Made by a program: the position numbers and the translations under genes. From Neoechinorhynchus agilis (lineage: Eukaryota > Acanthocephala), in the NCBI GenBank assembly GCA_051530055.1, contig CM121342.1:558001-622000 (forward strand): a stretch of 64,000 nt of DNA. The letters are read 5' to 3'. Under the pieces are notes generated by a model. That model was not told the DNA's origin, did not search any database, and saw only the letters and a list, made by a program, of their open reading frames with translations. Positions 21,540-32,618 of the stretch are shown in pieces (position 1 is the stretch's first letter; each line of letters opens with the position of its first letter).

Positions 21540-22310
21540 AGTCACCACCGTCCGCAAAATCGGAGCTTCTCTCTTTCCTCGGCTGTCGCTATCACGCTAG
21601 CAGCATTGCCTAGTTGTACTGCAAGCGAGATATTTTGTCACAGGGATACACCTGCTCGTGCGTCGTCGGTCGTTTCTCTCAATTTCTTCGAGAGATCTTT
21701 TAGTAGAGAGTGTCGAGCTGTCACGCGCTCCATGGGTCTCTACTCCGAAGGGGACAAAATAGTGGGCCCTTGCTAAATCCCTATATTTTCGTACCTTCCT
21801 CCCTTTCCGCTGCACTGGCTACACATCCAGCGATTTCGAGAGTACGGTATGTTGCTTACTGCGAGGTCCCAGAGAAGGCATTTGCCCTCTCGCCACGGAA
21901 AGACCGAAATTCCATCTGGTCGACGACCGTCTAGTCGACAAAGATGGACGCGTTCCAAGATGTTGGGGAAGTTCGCCGTTCTCAACGCCCGAGAAATTAC
22001 GCAATTGATCTCAGAATGGCGTGAGAACCTTCCACCTGACTTTCGACAAACGAGACCGTGTCGCCCGAAAGCACTAACCAAAGACCCACATCGACAGCGA
22101 TGAAGCGTGCATATCAAGAGACCAAGTCTTAAGGACACTGTGATCCTCGCTACCTCATCAGTGAGAAGAGTTCCCACAGATACCATAGGAACAGTCTCCA
22201 ACCACGCCCCGATTCTCGTGTCGAAACTGCCAACAATCTAGCTCGGACGACCCCATTGCGAGAACCTGAGACGCAACTACCGAGAGGTCATAGGCATAAA
22301 CAGATCGGTT
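21540..22310 (-). mobile_element. RLE-type LINE fragment (FGVET family)
   Basis: Minus frames encode an HGLVCRKSGGRFSRHSEINC block, then RRPDGISVFPWREGKCLLWD (a K/RPD...D pattern like a restriction-like endonuclease), then VPFGVETHG near 21740. This gives the C-terminal quarter of the LINE found more fully at 50135-52850. Frameshifts separate the parts. Confidence 0.75.
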
Positions 22311-22700
22311 GATTTTGGTGGAGAACCAGACCCGCTATAGCGGAGATCCCGGGTACCATGGACAAACAAAACCCCCCAAATTGGTTAATTTAAAAGACTA
22401 ACCGCAAACCGAACACACACCAGTAGATACGCGTGGGAGCCCGGCAGCGTTGGTCTTTTCAGGTTGATCATGATCGATGAGTGGCGCGTTCAAGGTGTCT
22501 GCGTCAGTAGCTTCAATTGTAGGCGATATGAACACAATTTGCAATATGTCTTTTTTGGTCGTGGAAAGCTCGTTTTCAAGGCGTCAACATATGGCTCCAT
22601 TGTTGCCTAAATCTTGCTTGTGCTCGAGTCAATCATTAATTGTAGCAGTGATAGCGTGAATCGCTGCTTGATTTTCTAGGCGCATGTCTTAATTTTAATT
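22311..22700. other. Unassigned repeat-rich spacer
   Basis: No coherent reading frame. It lies between a LINE fragment and a SINE. A 60-codon plus frame at 22477 is not supported by any motif. Confidence 0.3.
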
Positions 22701-22952
22701 TTACATATACCACCCAAATATAGTTGATTTATTTGCCTAGCTTTCGCCGTATGACGGCTTCAACTGGGCAATCTAAAATGTGTGAGATGGAGAGACACAA
22801 ACAGTTAACAACATCCGCATCAACTTCACTAGTTCATGCATCTTGTTGATGAGGTGCATCCGCCCGCCCTCATCCTCAGTTCTTTCCCGATTCGAACCCA
22901 TCGCCTCTCCCGAAATCAACAGCGCCTCCGCTATCGCTAAATCCAAAAGGGG
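22700..22952 (-). mobile_element. tRNA-headed SINE
   Basis: The minus strand has a box A-like TAGCGATAGCGG (22928-22939) and box B GGTTCGAATCG (22888-22898) at tRNA spacing, then ~190 bp of body and an A/T tail (AAATAAATCAAC). It lies immediately 3' of the PLE at 22990-24370. It does not fold as a normal tRNA by eye. Confidence 0.55.
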
Positions 22953-22989
22953 TCTCGGGCTTTATAAATGATCTTGGTAGAGAGGTTCA

Positions 22990-24370
22990 CCTCGCCATCT
23001 GAATGACACCGCGAATTGTGTTTCGCCCGAGGTGTGGCTGCTGGCGCACTAGGGTTGAGCTCATTACGTACATGCTCCGTGTAACTCGTTTGTACAGCGG
23101 TCGCTCCGTCTTCCTAATGTATGTGATATAAAGTCATTTCCTTTTTCTTTGCAACGTTCGCAGATCACCTTATACACACCCTTCATGTCATTGCCTGGCG
23201 CAAATCAACACATCTTACATGCGCTCGGGCATGAACTTGGTGCTTCATGATGTCCCCCGTCCTCATCATGATTCGACGCAACGCCGGAGAACCAGGCGAA
23301 CATCCAATCCCGCTCTTCGCAGCAGTCGTCTTATGTTGTTCGTGAATTGCTCGCTGGCGAATGGAATCTTCAGAGTGGGCTTTAACTTTTGCCGATTCCT
23401 CTCTAGATCATCAACTATTCGCTGTCTAACCTTTTCCGAGCGTAATTGAAGTGGTTATGAGAATCTCGATGCATGAAGATGGCCCTCTCGCACGACTCGT
23501 TTATATCATTGGCGTTGAAACAAAGATTTAGGAACGGCAGGTAATTCGCTGGGCTGTCCCGGATAACTGTGATTCGCCCAGCCAAATCCATCAAATTCAA
23601 GCAGGACTCCACGTCATTCGCGTCATTCTCCTCTCTGTAGCTGAACAAAACATCATCCGCATAGCGGAGATAAATTTGGCTCGACGCTAGGTGTGGGAAG
23701 ATGCTAGGCCTCTCCAAATCATCAAGCAAAATGATAGCTAAGACAGGAGCTAAACTATTTCCCATGGATAATCCGTGGATCTGGCGGTATAGCTGGTTGC
23801 CATATTGGAAAAGGTTGCAATCCAAAACCATCCGGGTGAGGCGAATCACATCGCACGATTGCATCCCAAAAAGATTGATATCCTCTTCGCACTCTCGCAG
23901 CCTTCTCTACGGTGCTCTGACTGCTGCTTCGTTGTCCACATTCGTATAAAGCGACTCGAAATCGAAGGACATGACGTGGCTACCCATAAAATCAGCTCGA
24001 CGTATCGTCGCCAAGAGCCGAGATATCCTGTAGGCAGGTCCGTTAACGGCCGAAATTATCGGGCGGCAATTTAATAAATTTGCGGTCGTTGTTGTGATCG
24101 AGACAATTTGCATTTTGTGCGTCTTAACCATTGTATACATTACTGGAATGCGCAATGGTCCGCGTGTGAAGCCGTTCATACCTCTCAGATTTCTAATGAC
24201 AATCACTTCTCGAAGGGTACGATTCAGCTGCTCTCTCTTCGATTCGGTATCGTCTTTATCCTCTCTCTTGTACACACTATCATCACTCAATAGCTCGTCC
24301 ATCATTGTGGATTCGACACTTCGGTCTATTGTCACTAATTCACCACCGTTCAAAAAATACATCCCTTAAT
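22990..24370 (-). mobile_element. Penelope-like element, RT plus degraded endonuclease
   Basis: Minus frames encode RPIISAVNGPAYRISRLLA and SFDFESLYTNV (24100-23930), then GLSMGNSLAPVLAIILLDDLE and YLRYADDVLF (23790-23640), the RT signature of Penelope elements. The region 23450-22990 encodes the connector and a weak GIY-YIG-like Cys cluster (CERCKEK). It is broken at a few places. Confidence 0.85.
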
Positions 24371-24442
24371 ACGGAATTCATAACACATAGTCTCTTGAGT
24401 TTAATCTAAAACTAGCGTCCTAAAATTTATATTAAATATTAC

Positions 24443-24703
24443 TATTGATGTGCATTAGCAATTTCGGCGGTCGGAGGAATTTTGTTTTTTACATCGGAGA
24501 AGTGATGTTACCACTTTAACTCGGATGAAACGTTAAGAGTTAGTACATTTCTCATTGATGGATCCCGCCTCCTGGAGGTATCTAAGGATCCGGAGAAATG
24601 TACGAACTCTTAACGTTTTATCCGAGTTAAAGAGGTAACATCACTTCTCCGACGTAAAAAACAAAGTTCCTCCGGCCGCCGAAATTGCAAATACACATCA
24701 ATA
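24443..24703. repeat. Foldback element 1 (~110-bp inverted arms, 39-bp loop)
   Basis: 24443-24553 is the near-perfect inverted complement of 24593-24703 (outer ends ATTGATGTG / CACATCAAT; inner ends ACATTTCTC / GAGAAATGT). The loop at 24554-24592 contains CCTCCTGGAGG. No ORF. The structure is MITE- or foldback-like. The loop core recurs at 48143-48195. Confidence 0.9.
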
Positions 24704-24789
24704 ATCCGGTCGAGCAAATAGCTGACAAAATCAACAAATAATTTATTTCAAGAAAACTGGCAGATTATATCATTTCATTTTCGCAGTCG

Positions 24790-25775
24790 AAACATCACAA
24801 ATATCACAATATGAAGCGACTATGATCATCGTTAACTATTAGAAGGATTCCAATCCTTTTAAATTGGGATTTAAAAGCTTTGAGATCGGCTATCCAGGCC
24901 AAAGTTACTTTGAGAAGACATGGGCGCGGGTTAGAGGGATTTTTGGAGGGAATGCGCACAACATTTTTGTGGGATGAAACGCAGAATGCAAATCGGGGAA
25001 AAGGAGTTGAGTAATACGCAGTATTATTGTGGCGGTGGTGTGCATCAGAGGCAAAAGGATCTGTAGCGGGGGATTCAGGTATTCCAGTAATAAATATGAT
25101 GCGATTTATATCCTCGATGGAGGAGTGCCTGATACGATGGGTCGAATTCAATTCGACGAGGGATGATGGACGGGGAGGGGGGAGAAGTCGTATCATGACA
25201 GAAATGAATCGGAGGGTTGATTAATTGTGATGGCATTGAGGCCGACTTCATATCCTCATAGTTCTTTGCTCCTCGTTTTGCTCTTCTTTCTACTCGTTCA
25301 GATGTTTCTTTGACCTTTTTCTCAACCGTAGCTTTCTTAGTAGTTACTGGCGGTGAATCGCTTTCGCTTTTCCTATCGCTATGTTTTATCAATCTTAATA
25401 TCATAATCCTCCACAGTAATTTTAGAATCGGGTGGTACCATGTCCCTAATAATTGTCAAAGTATTCACAGTATTTTTAAAACCATCGTTTCCAACAAATC
25501 TTCGTTTGAGTTTGCCATACTGATGGCCCTCTTCACTAGCCGATTTTTGTATTTTCTTAGCTTGTTTCTTAGAATTCCCATTTGGAACCTTTGTCTCCCT
25601 CTTTGAATTTTTTGAATTCGACCAAATCTTCACTTCTAAGAGAATTCTTTTCGCACATAGTAGCCTCCGTTAATATATCTTTAACTGTTCTAATCGCTTC
25701 AATTACTGAACCTTTAGACTGTCAGTAACTCACTCGAAGCGCTTCTTTAGTGCAACATCAATAAGAGTGGACTAC
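24790..25775 (-). mobile_element. LINE ORF1 fragment (second LINE family)
   Basis: Minus frames encode a Lys-rich N-terminus (25750-25400), then NPPIHFCHDTTSPPSPS and SSIEDINRIIFITGIPESP, then RIPSKNPSNPRPCLLKVTLA (24960-24900). These are the same blocks as at 6147-6835. The very 5' part matches 43440-43510. It is split by frameshifts and is ORF1 only. Confidence 0.75.
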
Positions 25776-25776
25776 T

Positions 25777-25855
25777 TAGCCCAGTCCCGTTCACTGTTCA
25801 TTGTTTGTGATTGGTTCACACAAATAAACAATGAACAGTTAACGGGACTAGGCTA
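25777..25855. other. 79-nt near-perfect hairpin
   Basis: Two ~30-nt arms (TAGCCCAGTCCCGTTCACTG... and its complement) flank a ~19-nt loop, with one or two mismatches. It lies right at the 5' edge of the LINE ORF1 fragment. The size fits a pre-miRNA-like hairpin or a tiny foldback; the sequence alone cannot decide. Confidence 0.6.
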
Positions 25856-26612
25856 GGTTGCGAGGACCCCGAGGTACATGGGTCCTCTTCTTAAACAAAA
25901 TAAATAAAACGTGTTGTTGAAATTAAGTCCGAGATTTGCTCTTCTAGTGTATTTTTGTCAAACGGGTCGAATAATCATTCCTTTAAACAGTCAACACAAC
26001 TTTCAAAATGATTGTTAGTATATCAAAGATCGAAGGCATACTTGCAAAAATGCAGGCAACTAGTTTGTTTTGCCATTTAAATGTAAAAGTGTCTGCTTAG
26101 TCACTATCAGGAGCATCTATGAGAAGATTCCATTGTTTAAAAATTACCATAAAGTGACTAAAAAATAAGTGCACCTTGAAATAGCAAAAATTGAGAAACC
26201 ATTACGCGTCATTTAATTTTTCAAGTGGACACATTTTGAGATAAAAATAAGATGGTTTTATTTTTTCAGCCGAAGTATTTAAGCCCAAGAGCAATGGTAT
26301 TAATTCATTTAGTAACTAAAACGTAGTTGTCGTACGAATTGAGCTTGCTGTAGAATGAGAAAGATGTCTTATAAATATTTAAATTTATCGACTTATTCGG
26401 TCTTTCAAATTTTCTAGAAATTAGAATTGAAACTTTTAAGAATTTAACAATGCTCTTTATCACAGCATAGCTAAATTAAAGCTTTTCGGCAGAATATGTA
26501 TTTACTTCTCGATAAAATTTAGAATTTGCGCGATCACTAAAGATGTTCAGCAAGTAAACCAAGGATGCGAATCATTGGTTGATATGGTTAAATAAATGAA
26601 TTAAATATTTAT
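25856..26612. other. AT-rich spacer 3' of the CDC27-like gene
   Basis: No gene seen. A 35-bp stretch at 26224-26258 is repeated at the window's end (63966-64000). The 3' part includes AATAAATG-type signals for the minus-strand CDC27-like gene. Confidence 0.5.
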
Positions 26613-28430
26613 TTAAGGTAAATAATTTACTGTGAAAATCTTCGACAGATAATTTCGCTGTTTGGTATCAATTCCTTTGGATACAGCGGCTTTGTAGTAA
26701 TGGACGTAAAGCTTCTTGGTACCCATAAATTTGTGATATATAGCCATCATGTAGTGACCATCAGCGTTTCCAGGATCATTTTCAATTAATTCTTGCAATA
26801 TATTGTGAGCTTCATTGGTTCGGTTTGAGTTCAACAAAACACCTGCCAAATGGACCTTAACTAACGAATTGTTATCACTAATATCCAACGCTCGACCCAG
26901 AGCCTGTAGCGAATCATCGATCTGTTTAAGCTTAAAGAAAGAGACCGCTAATCTGATTTCCAATCTCCAATGTGAGGGGTTCATGACCAGCGCTTGTTTT
27001 AATTCTACGATCGCGCAGTCAAAATACCCTTTGTCAAATAATAACATTCCTCGGTACATAAATGATTTATAAGTGAAAGGATCATATTTAATAAGGATAT
27101 TGATTGCTTGATCCATCCTTCTGTATTGACCGTTTAAGTAACGTTCACTTACAAGAAGTGAAGTGGCATAGGCCCGAAGTTTAACGTTCGAATCTTCAAC
27201 TTTAATTGCTTTCTCAAAAGCTTTGACCGCAAGTTCCTTATCCTTATACAAAGTTAATAGATTTCCTTTGGCGCAATAGTAAATAGCATTGTTTGGCAAT
27301 GTGGATATTGACTTAAGACAAAGGTTGTGGAGGCTGGCCTCATCATTTTTACGATAAAGTGCCGTAGAATAATATTCTAAACCTTCTGTTGAATCGGGGA
27401 AATGTTGCATTAGACGCTCAAAGGATAGAATGCACGCGTCGTTTAACATTTGTTCAAATTGAATTTTGGCTACTAGCAGTTGAATAGAATGAACCATTTC
27501 GTAACAACAAATTCCGTCGAGTGTCTTAATATGCTCCATTGCTTCTCGAAATCTGCATAGTGAAAATGCATGGTAGGCTCGAGCGTATTGAACTAAAATG
27601 ATCGTCAAAGCATTGGATCGATGAAAGTTTCTATTCTCAACAGAACTACGACTCACTTCCCCATTTTTGTCTATTCTTTTATATTTTCCAACTGGCTCGA
27701 GATCACTTTTCCTATCTTCATCTACGGTAATCGCTATGGGTCTTTTTATCCCTGTATTGATTGCATTGATTTTAATATTTAGTAAAATCTTAATAGAATC
27801 ATCGAGATGTGGTGTGAGCTTCAACACTAAATTTTCGATTTGTAAATTCCACTTTATAGTGTCACATGCTCCCTCAATACAATGCACTGAAGTTGGATCA
27901 GCTTTTAAGCCCAATCGAAAGGCCCGCATGGCGACAATATGTTTTAACTGTTCAAGTAAAATGTAGCCGATTGTTTCAAATAGTGAGCCGAGCATTATTC
28001 GGTCATTTTTTCCAATTACATTATCTCTACATATTCTGTAAAGTAAATTTAAACGACGTATATCGTCATGATCGTCTGATCCAGATATTGTATTCGTCCA
28101 CCGACAAAACTCATCTTGAAAAGAGTCCAATTTTCTCCATGTGTAACAAGACCTGGCGAAACGCGTTTTTGCCTCTATTGTGCTTAGATCAACAACCAAA
28201 ATACGTAAGGCGTCCAGAGAGTTTAAATATTTATCACTGCATTTTTTTTTGAACTCCAAATACTTGTTATTAACTTTTGTATAGTTTGGATACTGCGACC
28301 GCATCAAATCTGCATAGAACATTGCATTTCGTGAACTGTAAACCGAAATGTACTTTTCGGCGTATTTTTCTAGCTCTTCAACTTCAGGAATAGAAGTGAT
28401 TTTATCCAAGAGTGGGTTTGAATTGATCAT
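26613..28430 (-). CDS. CDC27/APC3-like TPR protein of the anaphase-promoting complex
   Basis: Single-exon 605-residue protein. The N-terminal third (to ~200) looks like helical repeats similar to the APC3 dimerisation half. A charged, likely disordered insert spans ~230-270 (much shorter than the ~200-residue insert of human CDC27). TPR repeats then run ~275-595. The segment ~283-425 aligns by eye with CDC27, including FPDSTEGLEYYSTALYRKND against the family's LEGMDLYSTxLYHL. Family role: a scaffold subunit binding CDC20/CDH1 in the ubiquitin ligase that drives mitotic exit. Divergence is high and APC7 is the main alternative, but the LEYYSTALY block favours APC3. The ATG at 28430 is the first in frame. 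It is shorter than the usual 750-830 residues because of the missing linker. Confidence 0.65.
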   Translation of the reverse strand: MINSNPLLDKITSIPEVEELEKYAEKYISVYSSRNAMFYADLMRSQYPNYTKVNNKYLEFKKKCSDKYLNSLDALRILVVDLSTIEAKTRFARSCYTWRKLDSFQDEFCRWTNTISGSDDHDDIRRLNLLYRICRDNVIGKNDRIMLGSLFETIGYILLEQLKHIVAMRAFRLGLKADPTSVHCIEGACDTIKWNLQIENLVLKLTPHLDDSIKILLNIKINAINTGIKRPIAITVDEDRKSDLEPVGKYKRIDKNGEVSRSSVENRNFHRSNALTIILVQYARAYHAFSLCRFREAMEHIKTLDGICCYEMVHSIQLLVAKIQFEQMLNDACILSFERLMQHFPDSTEGLEYYSTALYRKNDEASLHNLCLKSISTLPNNAIYYCAKGNLLTLYKDKELAVKAFEKAIKVEDSNVKLRAYATSLLVSERYLNGQYRRMDQAINILIKYDPFTYKSFMYRGMLLFDKGYFDCAIVELKQALVMNPSHWRLEIRLAVSFFKLKQIDDSLQALGRALDISDNNSLVKVHLAGVLLNSNRTNEAHNILQELIENDPGNADGHYMMAIYHKFMGTKKLYVHYYKAAVSKGIDTKQRNYLSKIFTVNYLP

Positions 28431-28920
28431 GATTTTTGAGGGCTTGGTATTGTGCTTCTTTGTTAGAGCTTACGATTATGTGTACGAGAGCAATGTAAAA
28501 GTTGTTTGAGGAAGATTCAGTCTTGTGAGATAAAAACTATCTTTTACACTGGATTGAAAGTGTTTGGTTGTATAAATTTCGTGATTAGTCTTCTATAATG
28601 TGCAGTAGCACGGTTCCTTAAAAATACTAATGATAATGTAGCCAATCAGCGATCAAGTTGATAAAGGCACGCAATCGTAACTTAAATCTATTTGGATTGA
28701 AATTAATTTGCATTGCGCAATCGTTCCTTGATTGAAAGATAATTTGTGCGTAAAATAAAATTTACTTAATTATTTCAAATCAACACATCGATAATCAAAG
28801 ATATAACGAAAACGCCATAATTAAACTTGTGATTTTACGAACTTTTGAAGTTTGTATGAATTGAAAAAAATTGTATCTTCGGAATTTTTCGACATGCTAA
28901 CAAGGTTCTCAAATTATAAT
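28431..28920. other. Promoter-side spacer of the CDC27-like gene
   Basis: AT-rich, without a reading frame. It is expected to carry the 5' UTR and promoter of the minus-strand gene at 26613-28430. Confidence 0.45.
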
Positions 28921-29151
28921 TTATTCATGCTTCTTTCCTGTGGCATGGTTTTCAATTAATTTCTCCGGAATATAAAAATCTGGAAACGTCTGTGGTGTCG
29001 ATGCATTATTTTGCATAAGAAGATTGATCGGTCGTAAATCGGATTTAGATATGACATAGGAAGGAGTAAAAACTATATTAATTGACTTACGTGTAAAAAT
29101 CTCGGTTTTAAAATGTAAAAGCTTTTTCGTTATTTTTACAGAATATATCAA
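28921..29151 (-). CDS. Possible small protein or terminal exon, unknown
   Basis: Minus-strand open frame of 76 codons with no ATG near its start. The C-terminal 48 residues are well composed and protein-like (SKSDLRPINLLMQ, then TFPDFYIPEKLIENHATG, stop). A perfect-looking GTAAGT...ATAG interval of only 18 nt (about 29074-29091) lies in frame. It could be a tiny intron or chance. Its upstream end overlaps a dispersed repeat (29100-29300). I do not recognise the protein. Confidence 0.3.
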   Translation of the reverse strand: MIYSVKITKKLLHFKTEIFTRKSINIVFTPSYVISKSDLRPINLLMQNNASTPQTFPDFYIPEKLIENHATGKKHE

Positions 29152-29300
29152 AATGGTGGGTAATTACAATTAATTTTTCCCCCATTTTTCGCTTTCAATT
29201 ACTCGGTCACATTGTGAAAAACCTTTAAAGTATGTGATAATTATTCTGAGTATGACGTCAAGGCATTCGAAGATTTCAAGAATTCCAAGTAAAATTCATT
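29105..29300. repeat. Diverged copy of the leader of the inverted gene duplication
   Basis: Matches the segments 43050-43215 and 55090-54925 (reverse): AAAAGCTTTT, TTAATTACAAT and the ~33-bp motif with CATTCGAAG and TTCAAGAAT at 29256-29288. This places an upstream piece of the secreted-protein gene family between two unrelated host genes. Confidence 0.6.
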
Positions 29301-29569
29301 TAAATTTCTCATCGCGAAATTCTATTCTGCGTGATTCCGACATTACTCATAGCTGTCATTTTTTCTTTATAGTATGAAAGTATTTTACAATAATTTATTT
29401 TTTATATACAAATGTTTAATTTCTAAGCAACTTTAAGCAGCAACTGATTTTTGCGAGAAAATGTTGTTAGACCTATAATTCCTTTTTCAATTTTTCATCA
29501 TTAATCCTTCGTAGGACGCTTTTTTCGTGGATATTTTTACTGAGTAAGCGGCATTTTCTCTCAACTTTC

Positions 29570-30530
29570 TCATTCGTCTTCATTATTGGTTCCATTGATC
29601 ACATTGGTGTTTGGGTTTTCATTCTCTTCGTAGTTATCCTCATAAATGTCTTCTCGTTCTGCGACACATAAAACGTATTCGAGATGTTCATAAATATATC
29701 TATCGCAACTTCTACGCATTAAGGCCATCTTTAGTTCTTCGTTACAAACATATCCATAGTACAATTTAACGTTGATGTGTATTTGTCTCATATCCTTAAT
29801 GAATTCACCAGCATGATAATAACATTCGCAATTTATCTTTTCCATAACAATTTCAAAATCCATTGGAGTTTTGATAACTGCATCGTAATCTTTTTGTTCG
29901 CGACGTGTTCTTGTTTGAATGAATACTGGTGGAAGATAAGGTCGAACACAACGTTGAACAATAAGTTCCAAACACCTTCGTAGGACAAGATTGTTGTACA
30001 CGATTTTAGGACGATAAGCTTGCATTTCATAATCGAGCATCATGGTTCGGAACGTCTTCATTGGCTTCAAAATTCTCCTAACAAAACTCCTGGCAAGTGA
30101 ATACATTCGACCTGACGGCCCGTAAACTATTTTATAACAGTGCTCGAAAACCTTAAGGTCACCCAACATCATGTACCGGTGATGATATTCGTACCGTATT
30201 ATTTTTTCTTCGATTTTCTTTATTGACATCCATTCAGAATTAATTTTCGAGTGATATACTTTTTCTGTATCGTCATGTATTCGCAATTCGTTTAGTTCAG
30301 CATAATCGTCAAATGGAAGATTTAGTATGTGGCGAAGCACCTTCGACAGGTTAACCACAGCTTCCTGCTGTAGTGAATTCATATTCCTAAAAATGAAAGT
30401 TTTTATAGTCTAGCTATTAAATGAAAAATATTACTTACTTAAATTCTACTTTTGGCCTCATTCCATGGACAAGAAGTTCCCGGAGGTCTTGCAACTCAAT
30501 TAGTTCCATCCATGGAGTAGAAAATGACAT
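29570..30530 (-). CDS. TAF1-like double-bromodomain protein
   Basis: Two exons: 30530-30439 (ATG in ATGTCATTTTC) and 30386-29570. The 52-nt intron has donor GTAAGTAAT and acceptor TTTTTAG. 302 residues. Bromodomain 1 at ~42-138 is very divergent. Bromodomain 2 at ~165-267 is clearer (DYDAVIKTPMDFEIV, then EFIKDM). Spacing, linker and the GPSGR stretch resemble the C-terminal tandem bromodomains of TFIID subunit TAF1, without TAF1's kinase or HAT regions. The acetyl-lysine-binding Asn is absent: Tyr241 in domain 2, and the position is deleted or replaced in domain 1. The acidic tail (DEDE-type) resembles that of TAF1. Likely a fast-evolving paralogue. The related gene at 32619-34715 is on the other strand. 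Confidence 0.75.
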
Positions 30531-32040
30531 TTGGAAACAAAAAATGATTAGTGTTTTGTAAAGTTTTAAGCTAGATTGTAGACTTAACGGAGGTAATTAG
30601 TTCTTGCAAAAATAGTATTGTTGCATTAGATAGCATGCGCACAATTTTGCAACCAATCAGAATTCAGGAAATGAGTCGCAAAGAAATGTTTGTTCGTGCA
30701 TTCGTTAGAATCTTATTTGCGTAGTTTTGGAAGATCTTTAATATAAAAACTAATTAAACGACTTTCCCGTAATTACTCGTGGCATTACCCACTAAGAGTG
30801 AAAAATCAATCAAAATGAAACAAAGTCGATGCAAACGAAACGTTCTTAGTACTTTTGCACTGAAAAATTAATTAATGGGAAATGATTCAATAAAATCAAT
30901 TCTCTTACAACACTCTCCTACAATTAAACTTATGAAAAATTAAAAAAATGCTCGAAATATTTTTATGTGATTACAAAATACATTTCAGGGCTAATGACTT
31001 TTACGATTTTTTCATATCTATCTTTGCCTTGATTAAAAAGCAATAGTTTCAATATACAATACATAAATCGATCCGAGGTGTATTTTTAATTACTTTGCAT
31101 TTTCCCCAAGTGCTACAAGTGGGAAAATTAATTATATGTGACTATTTCAATGCCGTAGTTCAAAAGTGTTTCCAAATTGTTAGAAATATTTATACCGCGA
31201 GGTAATATGGTATTTGTCGTCTTAATTTTTGTTAATTCCGCCGAAGATAAATCAAATTTATAGAAGAACGACCATTACGCATTTGTGCACCGAAACTCCA
31301 GCTCATTATCGGGATATTCCCATTTTTTTATCTGGTTTAAATCGAGATTCATTGATAAAAAGGTGCATCAGAAGGAAATTTTTTTACAGAATAACACTAT
31401 TTTAAACATCGTTTGAGTGATCATTATTAGCATCAAAAATTTTATAAGTTGCATTTTAAATGGTAAACATTTCTTTTGCTTTCCATTGGAATTCCTAGAG
31501 ATTTACGGCTTTAATTGTGAGCATAAAATTTAAATGCGATAAAGTTAACTCATATAAATAATTTCGAAAATTTGTTGTCAATTAATAACGATTTCAAAAG
31601 TTTAGTTTTGGCAGAATGAATGAGTCATTTTTAAATGTGGTTTAAAATGTGCATTTATTTTTAGGCAATTTTTGCAATTTTGCGTTGTGCATTAAATGTT
31701 AAAATTGGAAGATTTTTATTTATTTTGCATTAAGAAAGTTGTATTTTCATTCCTTCATTCGGGTTTATTTAAATTGCACAAAAAATTGCTTCATAATAGA
31801 AAAAGACTAAATAACCACTTTTTTGACACGAACAATATGAATATGCAGTTTAATCGTTTGAAGGTGATTGAGCATTCCTGCTGTAGTTCTTAATGACTAA
31901 TGTACGCCGCCACTGCCCTCAATTTTTTTTATCTAATACCGAAATAAGCGATTGTGGATGCACTATGATTTTTTATGGTTATCCTTGACAAGTTTGCATG
32001 ACTTCGTTTCCTCCATAACTTTTTGTTCTAGCGCGATTTC
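30531..32040. other. AT-rich intergenic region
   Basis: About 1.5 kb with no convincing gene. A 65-codon plus frame at 31696 is low-complexity and unsupported. A GGAGGTAATT block occurs at 30590 and again at 32290, the two regions flanking the paired bromodomain genes. Confidence 0.5.
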
Positions 32041-32217
32041 CTAATTCTGCTTTTTTTGCAGGGAATTTGAATCGCCGCGAACCACTTTGTCTTTGACAGT
32101 CAATGAATTTTCATTTTTTAAATTGACGCTTCTTGATTTTCCATTTGATGCCGCAGCAGTCATCGCCTGTTCACCCTCTTGCCCGTTCGAGAATTTAACG
32201 GCTGAATTTTCACTCAT
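32041..32217 (-). CDS. Small polar ORF, 58 residues, unknown
   Basis: ATG at 32217, TAG at 32041-32043. Residues are Ser/Asn/Lys/Glu-rich (NGQEGEQAMTAAASNGKSRS), with no membrane or signal segment. Codon use looks more gene-like than the surrounding AT-rich DNA. It is too short for a family call and could be a first exon. The plus strand has an acceptor-like TTTTTTTGCAG at the same place, so it may be incidental. Confidence 0.3.
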   Translation of the reverse strand: MSENSAVKFSNGQEGEQAMTAAASNGKSRSVNLKNENSLTVKDKVVRGDSNSLQKKQN

Positions 32218-32618
32218 TGGGAAATAGTTCTAGAAAAATTGAAGATTAAACACAATTAAAATTTAGTTGCATTTGTTATTACATTTTAACGGAGGTAATT
32301 TACTACAGAAGCTAAGATTTTCACGAAAAGTCTTTAAATTTTAAAATAAATCAGTTTAACTCCAGTTGCGAGAACTTAAAAGCCATTTAGTGTTTCACAG
32401 CAGCAGGCAAATAAAAACACGCAACGCACTTAAAGATCAAAAGACATCTTATTGCACGCTTTAATGAACACACATTCTTAATGAAAAACAAAACAAATCT
32501 CCTTTGATCATACAGCTTGAAATCCTATTGGCTCATTTCAGCTGAATAGTGCATCGAGCCCGCTTAGAACTGAATACATACCACCTCGTTATTGAGCTTT
32601 TCTTGCGATTTTCTTAAA

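Noticed and set aside
22845-22880. Fourth hammerhead-like core near the PLE at 22990-24370
   Set aside because: CTGAGGA and a GAGG/CCTC stem are present on the minus strand, but the essential GAAA is missing and the sequence lies in the SINE body.
22885-22952. tRNA gene on the minus strand
   Set aside because: Boxes are present, but paired stems are not convincing and it continues into a repeat body.
31696-31893. 65-residue plus ORF in the AT-rich intergenic region
   Set aside because: Low-complexity Lys/Phe/Leu composition expected by chance in AT-rich DNA. No splice or neighbour support.
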